DNA of 64,000 nucleotides, taken from contig NZ_BOMQ01000063.1 in assembly GCF_016862275.1 (NCBI RefSeq), positions 1-64,000 on the forward strand, in the 5' to 3' direction. Origin of the DNA: Actinoplanes nipponensis (GTDB lineage: Bacteria > Actinomycetota > Actinomycetes > Mycobacteriales > Micromonosporaceae). A program made the translations under genes and the position numbers. The stretch's first letter is position 1. Every line of letters starts with the position of its first letter. This document shows, piece after piece, positions 57,015 to 64,000 of the stretch. The notes below the pieces were generated by a model that had not been told where the DNA came from, did not search any database, and worked only from the letters and a program-made list of their open reading frames with translations.

Positions 57015-57311
57015 TTAGTTGTCGATGACGAGCACTCTCGCGTGGATCTGGTTGCGCTGCTGCAACGCGGCGCGCAGCGCGCGGTGCAGGCCGTCCTCCA
57101 GGTAGAGACCGCCCTGCCACTCCACGACGTGCGGGAACAGGTCGCCGTAGAACGTCGAGTCCTCGGCCAGCAGCTTGTCCAGGGCCAGCTCACGCTTGGT
57201 GGTGATGAGATCGGCCAGCCGGATGGGGCGGGGCGGGATCTCGGCCCATCTCTTGAGTGTCGTGTGATGGTCGGGGTACGGCGCTCCGTCCCGTACCGCT
57301 TTGAAGATCAC
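57015..57311 (-). CDS. Small ParB/sulfiredoxin-like protein
   Basis: The 98-residue soluble protein contains IPPRPIRLADLITTKRELALDKLL, STFYGDLFPHVVEW and GGLYLEDGLHRALRAALQ, the last resembling the DGxHR motif of ParB/sulfiredoxin-fold domains. It is a compact conserved actinobacterial type that I recognise by pattern, not by name. GTG 57311 has GGAGGGGAG about 10 nt upstream. Function unknown; possible nucleotide-binding or antitoxin-like role is inference. Confidence 0.6.
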   Translation of the reverse strand: MIFKAVRDGAPYPDHHTTLKRWAEIPPRPIRLADLITTKRELALDKLLAEDSTFYGDLFPHVVEWQGGLYLEDGLHRALRAALQQRNQIHARVLVIDN

Positions 57312-57438
57312 GACGGCACGCTCCCCTCCGGTCCCTCACGCACGTCGGCCCGCACGGCGGCCGGCCCTGCCTGCCAGCCTAGCGAGCCGCCAGCCTATCG
57401 ACCGGCCTGCGCCCCCGCCGCGTCGCCCGGTGCGGGTG

Positions 57439-58083
57439 TTACCCGTCCGAGGGCGCTCGCGGCGCGGTCCACCGGCCATGATGCACCACTTCGTCCACCG
57501 CGCGGTGCCCGCGGCGCAGTGACGGTGACCTCTTGTCGGGCGCCGGATAGCCGATCGTCAGCGCGCCCACCGGCCGAAATTCCGCGGGTACGCCGAAAGC
57601 GTCCCGAAATGCACCGATCCGGTCGGCCGGCACGCCGAAGAACAGCGAGCCCAGCCCCTCGTTCACCGCGGTCAGGTGGATGAGCAACGCGGCGAAGCCG
57701 GTGTCCACATCCCAGTACGGCACCGGCCAGCGGCTCTCGTCGCGGTCGGTCCAGCCCTTGTCCGGCTGGGCGTAGCGGTCCAGATAGACCGACTTGTTGG
57801 CCAGCGCCACGATGATCAGCGGCGCCGAGCGCATCCGGTCCAGCCAGGAGCCGGCCGCCGCACGCTCCGCCGCGGTGTCACCCCGCGGCGCGGTCACCGA
57901 CCAGTAGCGCTCGCGGTCGGCCGGCTCGCTCAGCACCAGGAAGCCCCAGCCCTGGGAGAAGCCGGCCGACGGCGCCCGCAGCGCGTGCCGGAGCAGCTTG
58001 TCGACGAGCTCCGGCGGCACCGGCCGCTCCGGATCGTAGGTGCGCACCATCCGGCGCCGGCGCAGGACCTCGTCGAACTCCAT
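57439..58083 (-). CDS. Nitroreductase-family flavoprotein
   Basis: The 214-residue protein shows the nitroreductase order: RRRRMVRTYDPERPVP near the N-terminus (FMN phosphate contacts), RAPSAGFSQGWGFLVL, and AALLIHLTAVNEGLGSLFFGVP before the C-terminal ALTIGYPAPDKRS. The DRYAQPDKGWTDRDES insertion is typical of the actinobacterial subgroup. It probably acts as an FMN-dependent NAD(P)H oxidoreductase of unknown substrate. Its ATG lies 2 bp from the end of the aldose epimerase gene, so the two share a transcript. Confidence 0.85.
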   Translation of the reverse strand: MEFDEVLRRRRMVRTYDPERPVPPELVDKLLRHALRAPSAGFSQGWGFLVLSEPADRERYWSVTAPRGDTAAERAAAGSWLDRMRSAPLIIVALANKSVYLDRYAQPDKGWTDRDESRWPVPYWDVDTGFAALLIHLTAVNEGLGSLFFGVPADRIGAFRDAFGVPAEFRPVGALTIGYPAPDKRSPSLRRGHRAVDEVVHHGRWTAPRAPSDG

Positions 58084-58085
58084 GG

Positions 58086-59015
58086 TCAGGCCGCCGCGGG
58101 CCGGACACCCCAGGAGGCCCGCCAGGTCTGCCCGGGCGCCAGCACGATCAGGTCGCGGCCGGAGCGGAAGGCGTCCGGCGGGCAGGTCATCGGCTCGATC
58201 GCCACCGACCGGCGGAACCGCTCGCCGTGCAGCGTGTCGCCGGTGAAGACCTGCCACCAGCCGAAGGTCTCGTCGGCCCAGACTGTGACCGAGTGCGCGC
58301 CGCCGGGCGCGGCGATGGTGACCGCGGAACCGCCGTCGGCCGCCCGGTCCAGGTCGCCCCACGTGGTGTCCAGCACCGCCGCGCCGATCCGCCGGGGCTC
58401 GGTGTAGTCGTACTCGGTGCCGGCCACCGCGACCGCGCCGATCGGCAGCAGCCGCGCGTCGGCCAGGACCCGGCTGCGGCCGGGCACGTGCAGCAGGATG
58501 TCGTCGACCGCGACGCCGGGCAGCTGCAGGTACGGGTGGACCGAGAAGCCCCAGGGCGCGTTCTGGTCGCCGGTGTTGACCACCTCGGTGTCCGAGCGCA
58601 GCCCGTCGGCGGAAACGCTCCACCGGATCCGCAGGGTGAGCGCCCACGGGTAACCCACCTGCGGCGGCAGGTCGAACTCCACCGTCACCGCGTCGCCGGA
58701 CTGGTCCACGAGCTTCCACCGCGACCAGTTGGTCAGCCCGTGGATGGCGTTGTGCCGGGCCGGTTCGGTGAGCGCCAGCTGGTGCGCGGTGTCCTCGAAG
58801 GTGTAATGGCCGTCGCGGATCCGGTTCGGCCACGGTGCGAGGATCTGGCCGGCCGAGGCGGGCGAGATCTCGTCCGGGCCGAAGCCGTCCAGCACCTCCC
58901 AGCCGTCCACGGAGTAATGGCGCAGGGCGCCACCCACTTCCGCGATCACCACCCGGTGACCCTCGGCCTCGATCGACCATTGCAGTCCGGATTTCGCCGC
59001 CACGACGTCAGTCAT
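58086..59015 (-). CDS. Aldose 1-epimerase family protein
   Basis: The 309-residue galactose mutarotase-like beta-sandwich protein has ILAPWPNRIRDGHYTF, NAIHGLTNW (catalytic His), WGFSVHPYLQLPG (second His) and a C-terminal acidic strand (YTEPRRIG, VWADETFGWWQVFTG). It probably interconverts alpha and beta anomers of an aldose. ATG 59015 has TAATGT 7 nt upstream (leaderless), whose TAA is also the stop codon of the preceding MFS gene. It runs into the nitroreductase gene. Confidence 0.85.
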   Translation of the reverse strand: MTDVVAAKSGLQWSIEAEGHRVVIAEVGGALRHYSVDGWEVLDGFGPDEISPASAGQILAPWPNRIRDGHYTFEDTAHQLALTEPARHNAIHGLTNWSRWKLVDQSGDAVTVEFDLPPQVGYPWALTLRIRWSVSADGLRSDTEVVNTGDQNAPWGFSVHPYLQLPGVAVDDILLHVPGRSRVLADARLLPIGAVAVAGTEYDYTEPRRIGAAVLDTTWGDLDRAADGGSAVTIAAPGGAHSVTVWADETFGWWQVFTGDTLHGERFRRSVAIEPMTCPPDAFRSGRDLIVLAPGQTWRASWGVRPAAA

Positions 59016-59022
59016 GCCGCTG

Positions 59023-59028
59023 ACATTA
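59023..59028 (-). promoter_or_regulatory. Leaderless -10 overlapping a stop codon
   Basis: TAATGT on the minus strand is 7 nt before the epimerase ATG. Its first three bases are the TAA that ends the upstream MFS gene, so promoter and stop codon share sequence. Confidence 0.5.
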
Positions 59029-60393
59029 TCGGTTGCCGTCCGCGTCGGCGTGGTGACGGTCGTCCGCGTCCACGAGCTGGTCTCCCGGGTCGGCGGGCGG
59101 CCGGTACCGGAGCAGCGCCGGGAAGGCCAGCGCGAGCACCACCGCGAGCCCGGCGGCCGCGAAGCCGCCGCCGGCCCAGGAGGCGGCCGGGCCGGTCAGG
59201 TCGGCGGTGGCGCCCGCCCGCAGGTCGCCCAGGCGGGGACCGCCGGCCACCACGACGGTGAAGACGCCCTGCAGGCGCCCGCGCAGCCGGTCGGGCGCGA
59301 ACGTCTGCAGAATGGACTGCCGGTAGACCGCGCTGACCAGATCCGCCGCGCCGCCGACCGCGAGCAGCAGCACCATCAGCCACAGCGAGGGCGCCAACCC
59401 GGCCAGCCCGACCGCGATCCCCCAGCCCACGACGGCCAGCACCAGCGCGACGCCCTGCCGCTTGACCCGCCCGATCCAGCCGGAGGTCAGGCCGCCGAGC
59501 ACCGAGCCGATCGCGACGGCGGCGAACAGCCAGCCCACGGCCGAGCCGCCGTCGAAGCGGTTCTCGGCGATCTCGGGGAACAGCGCCCGCGGCATGGCCA
59601 GCACCATCGCCACGATGTCCACCGCGAAGGAGAGCAGCAGCACCGGCTGGGTGCCCAGGAACCGCAGCCCGTCGGCGATGCCGCGCAGGCCGGCGGTGGG
59701 CCGGGCGGTCACCCCGTCGTCATGCACCGGCGGGATCGGCGGCAGCCGCCAGGTGGCCCAGAACGAGACGGTGAACAGCGCCGCGTCGACGGCGTACGCG
59801 ATGGTCACGCCGGCGTCGGTCGACCAGGCGCCGAAGATCAGACCCGCGGCCAGCGGGCCCAGCACCCCGCCCGCGGTGGTGGTCGTGTAGGCCAGCGTGT
59901 TGGCCGCCGGAACCAGGGCCGCCGGCACGATCCGGGGGATGATCGCCTGCCGGGCCGGCGAGCTGATGGCGAAACCGGCCGACTGCACCGCCGTCAGGAC
60001 CAGCAGCACCACCGGGCTGCGCAGGCCGACCAGGGCCTGGGCCAGCAGGCCGGCGGTGGCCGACCAGGCCAGCGTGGAGCTGGCCAGCAGCAGCTTGCGG
60101 CGGTCCACCACGTCGGCCGCCGCGCCGCCCCACAGCCCGAAGATCAGCAACGGGATCAGGGCGGCGAGCCCGAGCAGCCCCACCCACGCCGACGAGCGGG
60201 TGATCGCGAACATCTCCACCGGCACGGCGACCGAGGTGAACTGGAAGCCGAAGTACGCGACCCCGTTGCCCACCCACATCCGCCGGTACGCGACCCCGCG
60301 CAGCGGCCGGACGTCGATGACCCAGCTCCGCCGGCGTCCCTCCAGCGCCTCCTCGGTGACCTCCGCCGCGGCCTCGACCGGCTCCTGACTCAC
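59026..60393 (-). CDS. MFS transporter, EntS/MFS_3-like
   Basis: The 455-residue protein has about 11-12 hydrophobic helices and a ~30-residue N-terminal cytosolic stretch. Signatures are GLWGGAAADVVDRRKLLLAS (motif A), TTTAGGVLGPLAAGLIFG and SPARQAIIPRIVP, as in enterobactin-exporter-type MFS proteins. The substrate cannot be told. GTG 60393 overlaps the pdxH stop (GTGA), so it is translated with PdxH. Whether they cooperate, for example in B6 vitamer export, is unknown. Confidence 0.85.
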   Translation of the reverse strand: MSQEPVEAAAEVTEEALEGRRRSWVIDVRPLRGVAYRRMWVGNGVAYFGFQFTSVAVPVEMFAITRSSAWVGLLGLAALIPLLIFGLWGGAAADVVDRRKLLLASSTLAWSATAGLLAQALVGLRSPVVLLVLTAVQSAGFAISSPARQAIIPRIVPAALVPAANTLAYTTTTAGGVLGPLAAGLIFGAWSTDAGVTIAYAVDAALFTVSFWATWRLPPIPPVHDDGVTARPTAGLRGIADGLRFLGTQPVLLLSFAVDIVAMVLAMPRALFPEIAENRFDGGSAVGWLFAAVAIGSVLGGLTSGWIGRVKRQGVALVLAVVGWGIAVGLAGLAPSLWLMVLLLAVGGAADLVSAVYRQSILQTFAPDRLRGRLQGVFTVVVAGGPRLGDLRAGATADLTGPAASWAGGGFAAAGLAVVLALAFPALLRYRPPADPGDQLVDADDRHHADADGNR

Positions 60394-61046
60394 GGAGCGA
60401 GCCGCTCGACGACCCAGCCCGCGGTCGTCCGGCGGAAACGCAACCTGTCGTGCAGCCGGTTGCTGCGGCCCTGCCAGAACTCGACGGTCTCCGGCACGAC
60501 CCGCAGGCCGCCCCAGTGCGGCGGGGCCGGGATCGGACCCTCGGCGCCGAAGCGCTCCACGGCGGCGGCCAGCCCGGCCTCGACCGCGGCCCGGTCGGCG
60601 AGCACCTGACTCTGCGGGCTGGCCCACGCGCCCAGCTGGGAGCCGCGCGGCCGGGTCGCGAAGTACTCCTCCGTCTCGGCCCGTTCCACCCGCTCCACCG
60701 CGCCGGCCACCAGCACCTGCCGCTGCATCGCGAACCACGGGAAGACCAGGCTCGCCGCCGGGTTGGCCAGCGCCTCGGCGCCCTTGCGCGAGGTGTAGTT
60801 GGTGAAGAAGACGAAGCCGCGCTCGTCGTAGCCCTTGAGCAGCACCGTGCGGGCGCTGGGCCGGGCCCGGGCGTCGGCGGTGGCGACGATCATGGCGTTG
60901 GGCTCGGGCAGCCCGGCCGCGGTGGCCTCGGCGAACCAGCGGGCGAACTGGCCGGTCCAGTCGGCGGCCAGGTCGGACTCGAGCAGCGCGCCCCGCTCGG
61001 TGTAGTCCCGGCGCATGCCGGCGGGCGAGGGGGGTTCGGGGATCAC
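60390..61046 (-). CDS. Pyridoxamine 5'-phosphate oxidase
   Basis: The 218-residue FMN protein matches PdxH throughout: MRRDYTERGALL near the start, PNAMIVATADARARPSARTVLLKG, FFTNYTSRKGAEALANP, GSQLGAWASPQS and the C-terminal WQGRSNRLHDRLRF, which contacts PLP. It oxidises PNP or PMP to PLP. AAGGAGA lies 5 nt before GTG 61046. PLP made here serves the many aminotransferases, including SerC and the enzyme at the right edge. Confidence 0.92.
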   Translation of the reverse strand: MIPEPPSPAGMRRDYTERGALLESDLAADWTGQFARWFAEATAAGLPEPNAMIVATADARARPSARTVLLKGYDERGFVFFTNYTSRKGAEALANPAASLVFPWFAMQRQVLVAGAVERVERAETEEYFATRPRGSQLGAWASPQSQVLADRAAVEAGLAAAVERFGAEGPIPAPPHWGGLRVVPETVEFWQGRSNRLHDRLRFRRTTAGWVVERLAP

Positions 61047-61220
61047 ACGCTCTCCTTAAGCCGCAATGACGAATCGAACCTAAGTCCCGGACGGGAGCCC
61101 GTCGCCTCGGCGAGGATAGGTGTCGCCGACCACACATTTCCGCGGGTCGACCGCCGGTCACCCAGCGGGCAAGATGAAACACCCACGGCTTCGTCCGGCC
61201 GGGATCCCAGGAGGCGCATC

Positions 61221-62327
61221 GTGTCCGATTTCAAGCCCGGCCTGGAAGGCGTCATCGCCTTCGAGACCGAGATCGCCGAGCCCGACCGGGCCGGCGGCGC
61301 GCTGCGCTACCGGGGCGTCGACATCGAGGACCTGATCGGCCAGGTCTCGTTCGGCAACGTGTGGGCGCTGCTCGTCGACGGCCGCTTCGGGCCCGGGCTG
61401 CCGCCGGCCGAGCCCTTCCCGGTGCCGGTGCACTCCGGCGACATCCGCGTCGACGTGCAGTCCGCCGTGGCCATGCTGGCGCCGTACTGGGGGCTCGACC
61501 AGCTCCTGGACATCGACGACGAGCAGGTCCGCACCGACCTGGCCCGGGTCTCGGTGACCGCGCTGTCCTTCGTAGCCCAGGCCGCCCGCGGGCTGGGCCT
61601 GCCGGCCGTGCCGCAGCGCGACATCGACAAGGCGCAGACGATCGTCGAGCGCTTCATGAAGCGCTGGCGCGGCGAGCCCGACCCGCGGCACGTCAAGGCG
61701 GTCGACGCGTACTTCATCTCGGCGGCCGAGCACGGCCTCAACGCCTCCACCTTCACCGCCCGGATCGTCGCCTCGACCGGCGCGGACGCCGCGGCCTGCA
61801 TCTCCTCCGGCATCGGCGCGCTCTCCGGCCCGCTGCACGGCGGCGCCCCGTCCCGGGTGCTGCACATGATCGAGGCCGTCGAGCGCAGCGGCGACGCGGA
61901 GGCGTACGTCAAGGGCGTGCTCGACCGCGGCGAGCGGCTGATGGGCTTCGGTCACCGGGTCTACCGCGCCGAGGACCCGCGGGCCCGCGTGCTGCGGCGC
62001 ACGGCCAAGGAGCTGGGCGCGCCCCGCTTCGAGGTCGCCGAGGCGCTCGAGAAGGCCGCCCTGGCCGAGCTGCACGCCCGCAAGCCGGACAGGGTGCTGG
62101 CCACCAACGTCGAGTTCTGGTCGGCGGTCGTGCTCGACTTCGCCGAGGTGCCCGCGCACATGTTCACCTCGATGTTCACCTGCGCCCGGGTGGCCGGCTG
62201 GAGCGCGCACATCCTCGAGCAGAAGAGGCTCGGCCGGATCGTGCGCCCGAGCGCGCTCTACGTGGGACCGGAGCCGCGCAAGCCCCAGGAGGTCGAGGGC
62301 TGGGACGCGGTGCCGCATAATCTGTGA
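61221..62327 (+). CDS. Citrate synthase (short, citrate synthase 2 type)
   Basis: The 368-residue protein has catalytic residues in ISAAEHGLNAST (His), MGFGHRVYRAEDPRA (His) and a probable Asp in the segment around VVLDFAEVP. The acetyl-CoA/oxaloacetate segments GPLHGGAPSRV and FTCARVAGWSAHI are present. It lies at the short end of the family, like actinobacterial CitA/citrate synthase 2, rather than the 430-residue Gram-negative form; 2-methylcitrate synthase is an alternative. AGGAGG lies 7 nt before GTG 61221. It is divergent from pdxH. Confidence 0.88.
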   Translation: MSDFKPGLEGVIAFETEIAEPDRAGGALRYRGVDIEDLIGQVSFGNVWALLVDGRFGPGLPPAEPFPVPVHSGDIRVDVQSAVAMLAPYWGLDQLLDIDDEQVRTDLARVSVTALSFVAQAARGLGLPAVPQRDIDKAQTIVERFMKRWRGEPDPRHVKAVDAYFISAAEHGLNASTFTARIVASTGADAAACISSGIGALSGPLHGGAPSRVLHMIEAVERSGDAEAYVKGVLDRGERLMGFGHRVYRAEDPRARVLRRTAKELGAPRFEVAEALEKAALAELHARKPDRVLATNVEFWSAVVLDFAEVPAHMFTSMFTCARVAGWSAHILEQKRLGRIVRPSALYVGPEPRKPQEVEGWDAVPHNL

Positions 62328-62357
62328 CGGCTGACCGACCCGCTGGAAGGACCCCCC

Positions 62358-63479
62358 GTGGCTGACCCGATCCGGATTCCCGACGACCTCAAGCCCGTCG
62401 ACGGGCGGTTCGGCTCCGGGCCGAGCAAGGTCCGCCCGGAGGGCGTCGAGGCGCTGTCCCGGGTGGCGACGACCTTCCTGGGCACGTCGCACCGCCAGCG
62501 CACGGTCAAGGACCAGGTGGCCCGCCTGCGCGCCGGCATCGCCGAGTTCTTCTCGGCCCCGGACGGCTACGAGGTGATCATCTCCAACGGCGGCACCAGC
62601 GCGTTCTGGGAGACCGCCACGTTCGGGCTGATCCGCGACAAGGCCCAGTTCGCGGAGTTCGGCGAGTTCGGCGCCAAGTTCGTCAAGGCGGTCCGGGACG
62701 CGCCGTTCCTGGCCGAGCCGACGGTGCACCGGGCGCCCGGCGGCAGCGCGGCCTACCTCACCGCCGAGGCGGGGGTGGACACGTACGCGAGCGTGCACAA
62801 CGAGACCTCGACCGGGGTGGCCGTGCCGGTGCAGCGGGTGGCCGGCGCCGATCCCGGCGCGCTGGTGCTGACCGACGCCACCTCGGGCGGGGGCAGCCTC
62901 GAGGTCGACCTGACCCAGACCGACGTCTACTACCTGGCGCCGCAGAAGGCGTTCGGCTCCGACGGTGGCCTGTGGATCGCCCTGATGTCACCGGCCGCGA
63001 TCGAGCGCGCCCACGAGATCAAGGCATCCGGGCGGTACATCCCGCAGTTCCTGGATCTGGTCACCGCGATCGAGCAGTCGAGGCTGGAGCAGACCTACAA
63101 CACCCCGGCGCTGGCCACGGTGTTCCTGGCCGCCGAGCAGGTCGACTGGATGAACGCGCAGGGCGGGCTGGCCTGGGCGGCCAAGCGCAGCGCCGAGAGC
63201 GCCGCGGCGATCTACGGCTGGGCCGACCGCTCCGAGGTGGCCAGCCCGTTCGTCGCCGACCCGGCTCTGCGGTCGCAGGCGGTGGCCACCATCGACTTCG
63301 CCGACGGCATCGACGCGGCGGCGCTGGCCAAGGTGCTGCGGGCGAACGGCATCGTGGACACGGAGCCGTACCGCAAGCTCGGCCGCAACCAGCTCCGGGT
63401 GGCGCTCTACCCGACCGTCGACCCGGCGGACGTGGCCGCGCTGACCCGGTGCATCGATTACGTCATCCATAAGTTCTGA
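62358..63479 (+). CDS. Phosphoserine aminotransferase, mycobacterial type
   Basis: The 373-residue PLP enzyme has GRFGSGPSKVRPEGVEAL at the start, SNGGTSAFWETATF, HNETSTGVAVPV and the PLP-lysine segment YLAPQKAFGSDGGLW. This matches actinobacterial SerC. It converts 3-phosphohydroxypyruvate plus glutamate to 3-phosphoserine in serine synthesis. GGAAGG precedes GTG 62358. It follows citrate synthase by 30 bp and may be co-transcribed. Confidence 0.9.
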   Translation: MADPIRIPDDLKPVDGRFGSGPSKVRPEGVEALSRVATTFLGTSHRQRTVKDQVARLRAGIAEFFSAPDGYEVIISNGGTSAFWETATFGLIRDKAQFAEFGEFGAKFVKAVRDAPFLAEPTVHRAPGGSAAYLTAEAGVDTYASVHNETSTGVAVPVQRVAGADPGALVLTDATSGGGSLEVDLTQTDVYYLAPQKAFGSDGGLWIALMSPAAIERAHEIKASGRYIPQFLDLVTAIEQSRLEQTYNTPALATVFLAAEQVDWMNAQGGLAWAAKRSAESAAAIYGWADRSEVASPFVADPALRSQAVATIDFADGIDAAALAKVLRANGIVDTEPYRKLGRNQLRVALYPTVDPADVAALTRCIDYVIHKF

Positions 63480-63540
63480 ACGATCCCGTGACCCCTCCCG
63501 TACTGACGGGCGGCCAGGTCGCCGGACTCGGGAGGACACG

Positions 63541-64000
63541 ATGGCACGGACAGGTATCGATACTTCGATCCTGCACAAGGGCGCGCACAGCGCGTCCTAC
63601 TTCGATCTCTCCCGCAGCATGGACGCCGGCACCGAGATCGTGGACTTCTGCATCCCGTGCAATCCGTACTTCCCGACCCCGGAGATGTTCGACGAGCTGT
63701 CGCGCGACCTGAAGAACATCCTGAAGTACTACCCGAGCGACTCCGGCAGCATCACCAACAAGCTGGCCAGCGTCCTGGGTCTGCACCCGCAGACCGTGGC
63801 CATGGCCAACGGGTCCACCGAGCTGATCACCTGGATCGACCACCTCCTTGTCAAGGAGAGCGTCGCCATCCCGATCCCGACGTTCGGCCGGTGGACCGAC
63901 CAGCCGCTGGAGACCGGCAAGCGGGTGGACATGTTCCCGCTGCAGGAACGCGACGGCTTCCGGCTCAACCTGGACGACTACGTGCGGTTCATCCGCGACC
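63541..64000 (+). CDS. PLP-dependent aminotransferase class I/II (partial)
   Basis: The first 153 residues of a class I/II aminotransferase run off the right edge in an open frame. They include IVDFCIPCNPYFPTPEMFD, YYPSDSGSITNKLASVLG and MANGSTELITWIDHL, which resemble the HisC/histidinol-phosphate group. The PLP lysine is not yet reached. GGGAGG lies 5 nt before ATG 63541. Substrate unknown until the rest is seen. Confidence 0.8.
   Translation, partial: MARTGIDTSILHKGAHSASYFDLSRSMDAGTEIVDFCIPCNPYFPTPEMFDELSRDLKNILKYYPSDSGSITNKLASVLGLHPQTVAMANGSTELITWIDHLLVKESVAIPIPTFGRWTDQPLETGKRVDMFPLQERDGFRLNLDDYVRFIRD

Noticed and set aside
1..64000. tRNA, rRNA, insertion sequences or prophage
   Set aside because: I saw no tRNA-like cloverleaf with TTCGA(A/G) arms, no rRNA motif, and no transposase or integrase signature on either strand.

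Overview
This window is very GC-rich DNA with dense, strongly GC3-biased genes, GTG as well as ATG starts, many ATGA/GTGA start-stop overlaps, and gene families typical of filamentous actinobacteria: SARP/BTAD regulators with ATPase domains, ECF sigma/anti-sigma pairs, several TetR regulators, DUF4180, DUF1996, PspC, a mycobacterial-type SerC and ydaO riboswitches in front of cell-wall hydrolases. A member of the Micromonosporaceae (Actinoplanes-like) is the best guess; that is inference from gene content, not from a marker gene. It reads as chromosome. I see no integrase, transposase, phage module, CRISPR, rRNA or tRNA.

Layout. 1-5.9 kb: small regulators (HTH protein with DUF4180, receiver-only response regulator), a drug-exporter-like MFS gene behind a 12-codon leaderless ORF, an S66 carboxypeptidase-like gene and a TetR gene. 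5.9-13.2 kb: a regulatory island with a LuxR-type regulator lacking the receiver aspartate, a small helical protein, and two tandem SARP-ATPase genes; three 11-bp-spaced repeats precede the LuxR gene. 13.2-20.8 kb: a catabolic operon with a YtfQ-like sugar-binding lipoprotein, a secreted GH2 enzyme with AbfB (CBM42) repeats, and YtfR/YtfT/YjfF-like ABC components behind a LacI-type operator, most simply read as use of furanosides (galactofuranose or arabinofuranose). 20.8-26.3 kb: DCC-family protein, first ECF/anti-sigma pair, a secreted neprosin-like protein, CorA and a GT4 glycosyltransferase. 26.3-33.3 kb: a probable transmembrane pseudokinase, a cysteine-containing leader peptide in front of cysteine dioxygenase and rhodanese, TetR/PPOX divergon, second ECF/anti-sigma pair beside a COG4315-type lipoprotein, and a DUF1996 protein.

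33.4-39.4 kb: TPR-GGDEF diguanylate cyclase, DODA-type dioxygenase, NadR and PnuC of NAD salvage, and TetR. 39.5-44.0 kb: a Wzm/Wzt-like (TagGH-like) exporter and two divergent paralogous secreted coiled-coil/M15-like proteins, each behind its own c-di-AMP (ydaO) riboswitch. 44.0-50.1 kb: GH65 phosphorylase with a beta-phosphoglucomutase-like HAD protein, an RsbW-like ATPase, a membrane protein and a MsiK/UgpC-type ABC ATPase. 50.3-54.5 kb: a coupled pair for a phosphate-linked surface glycopolymer (GT2-CDP-glycerol transferase fusion, CDP-alcohol phosphatidyltransferase). 54.7-64 kb: PspC, DUF4230, acyl-CoA dehydrogenase, ParB-like small protein, nitroreductase, aldose epimerase, MFS and PdxH, then citrate synthase, SerC and an aminotransferase cut by the right edge.

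A recurring feature is a TAnnnT element 6-7 nt before an ATG or GTG with no Shine-Dalgarno, which suggests leaderless transcripts for at least ten genes. I used it to choose several starts. Family assignments come from reading motifs in the translations; no database search was possible.
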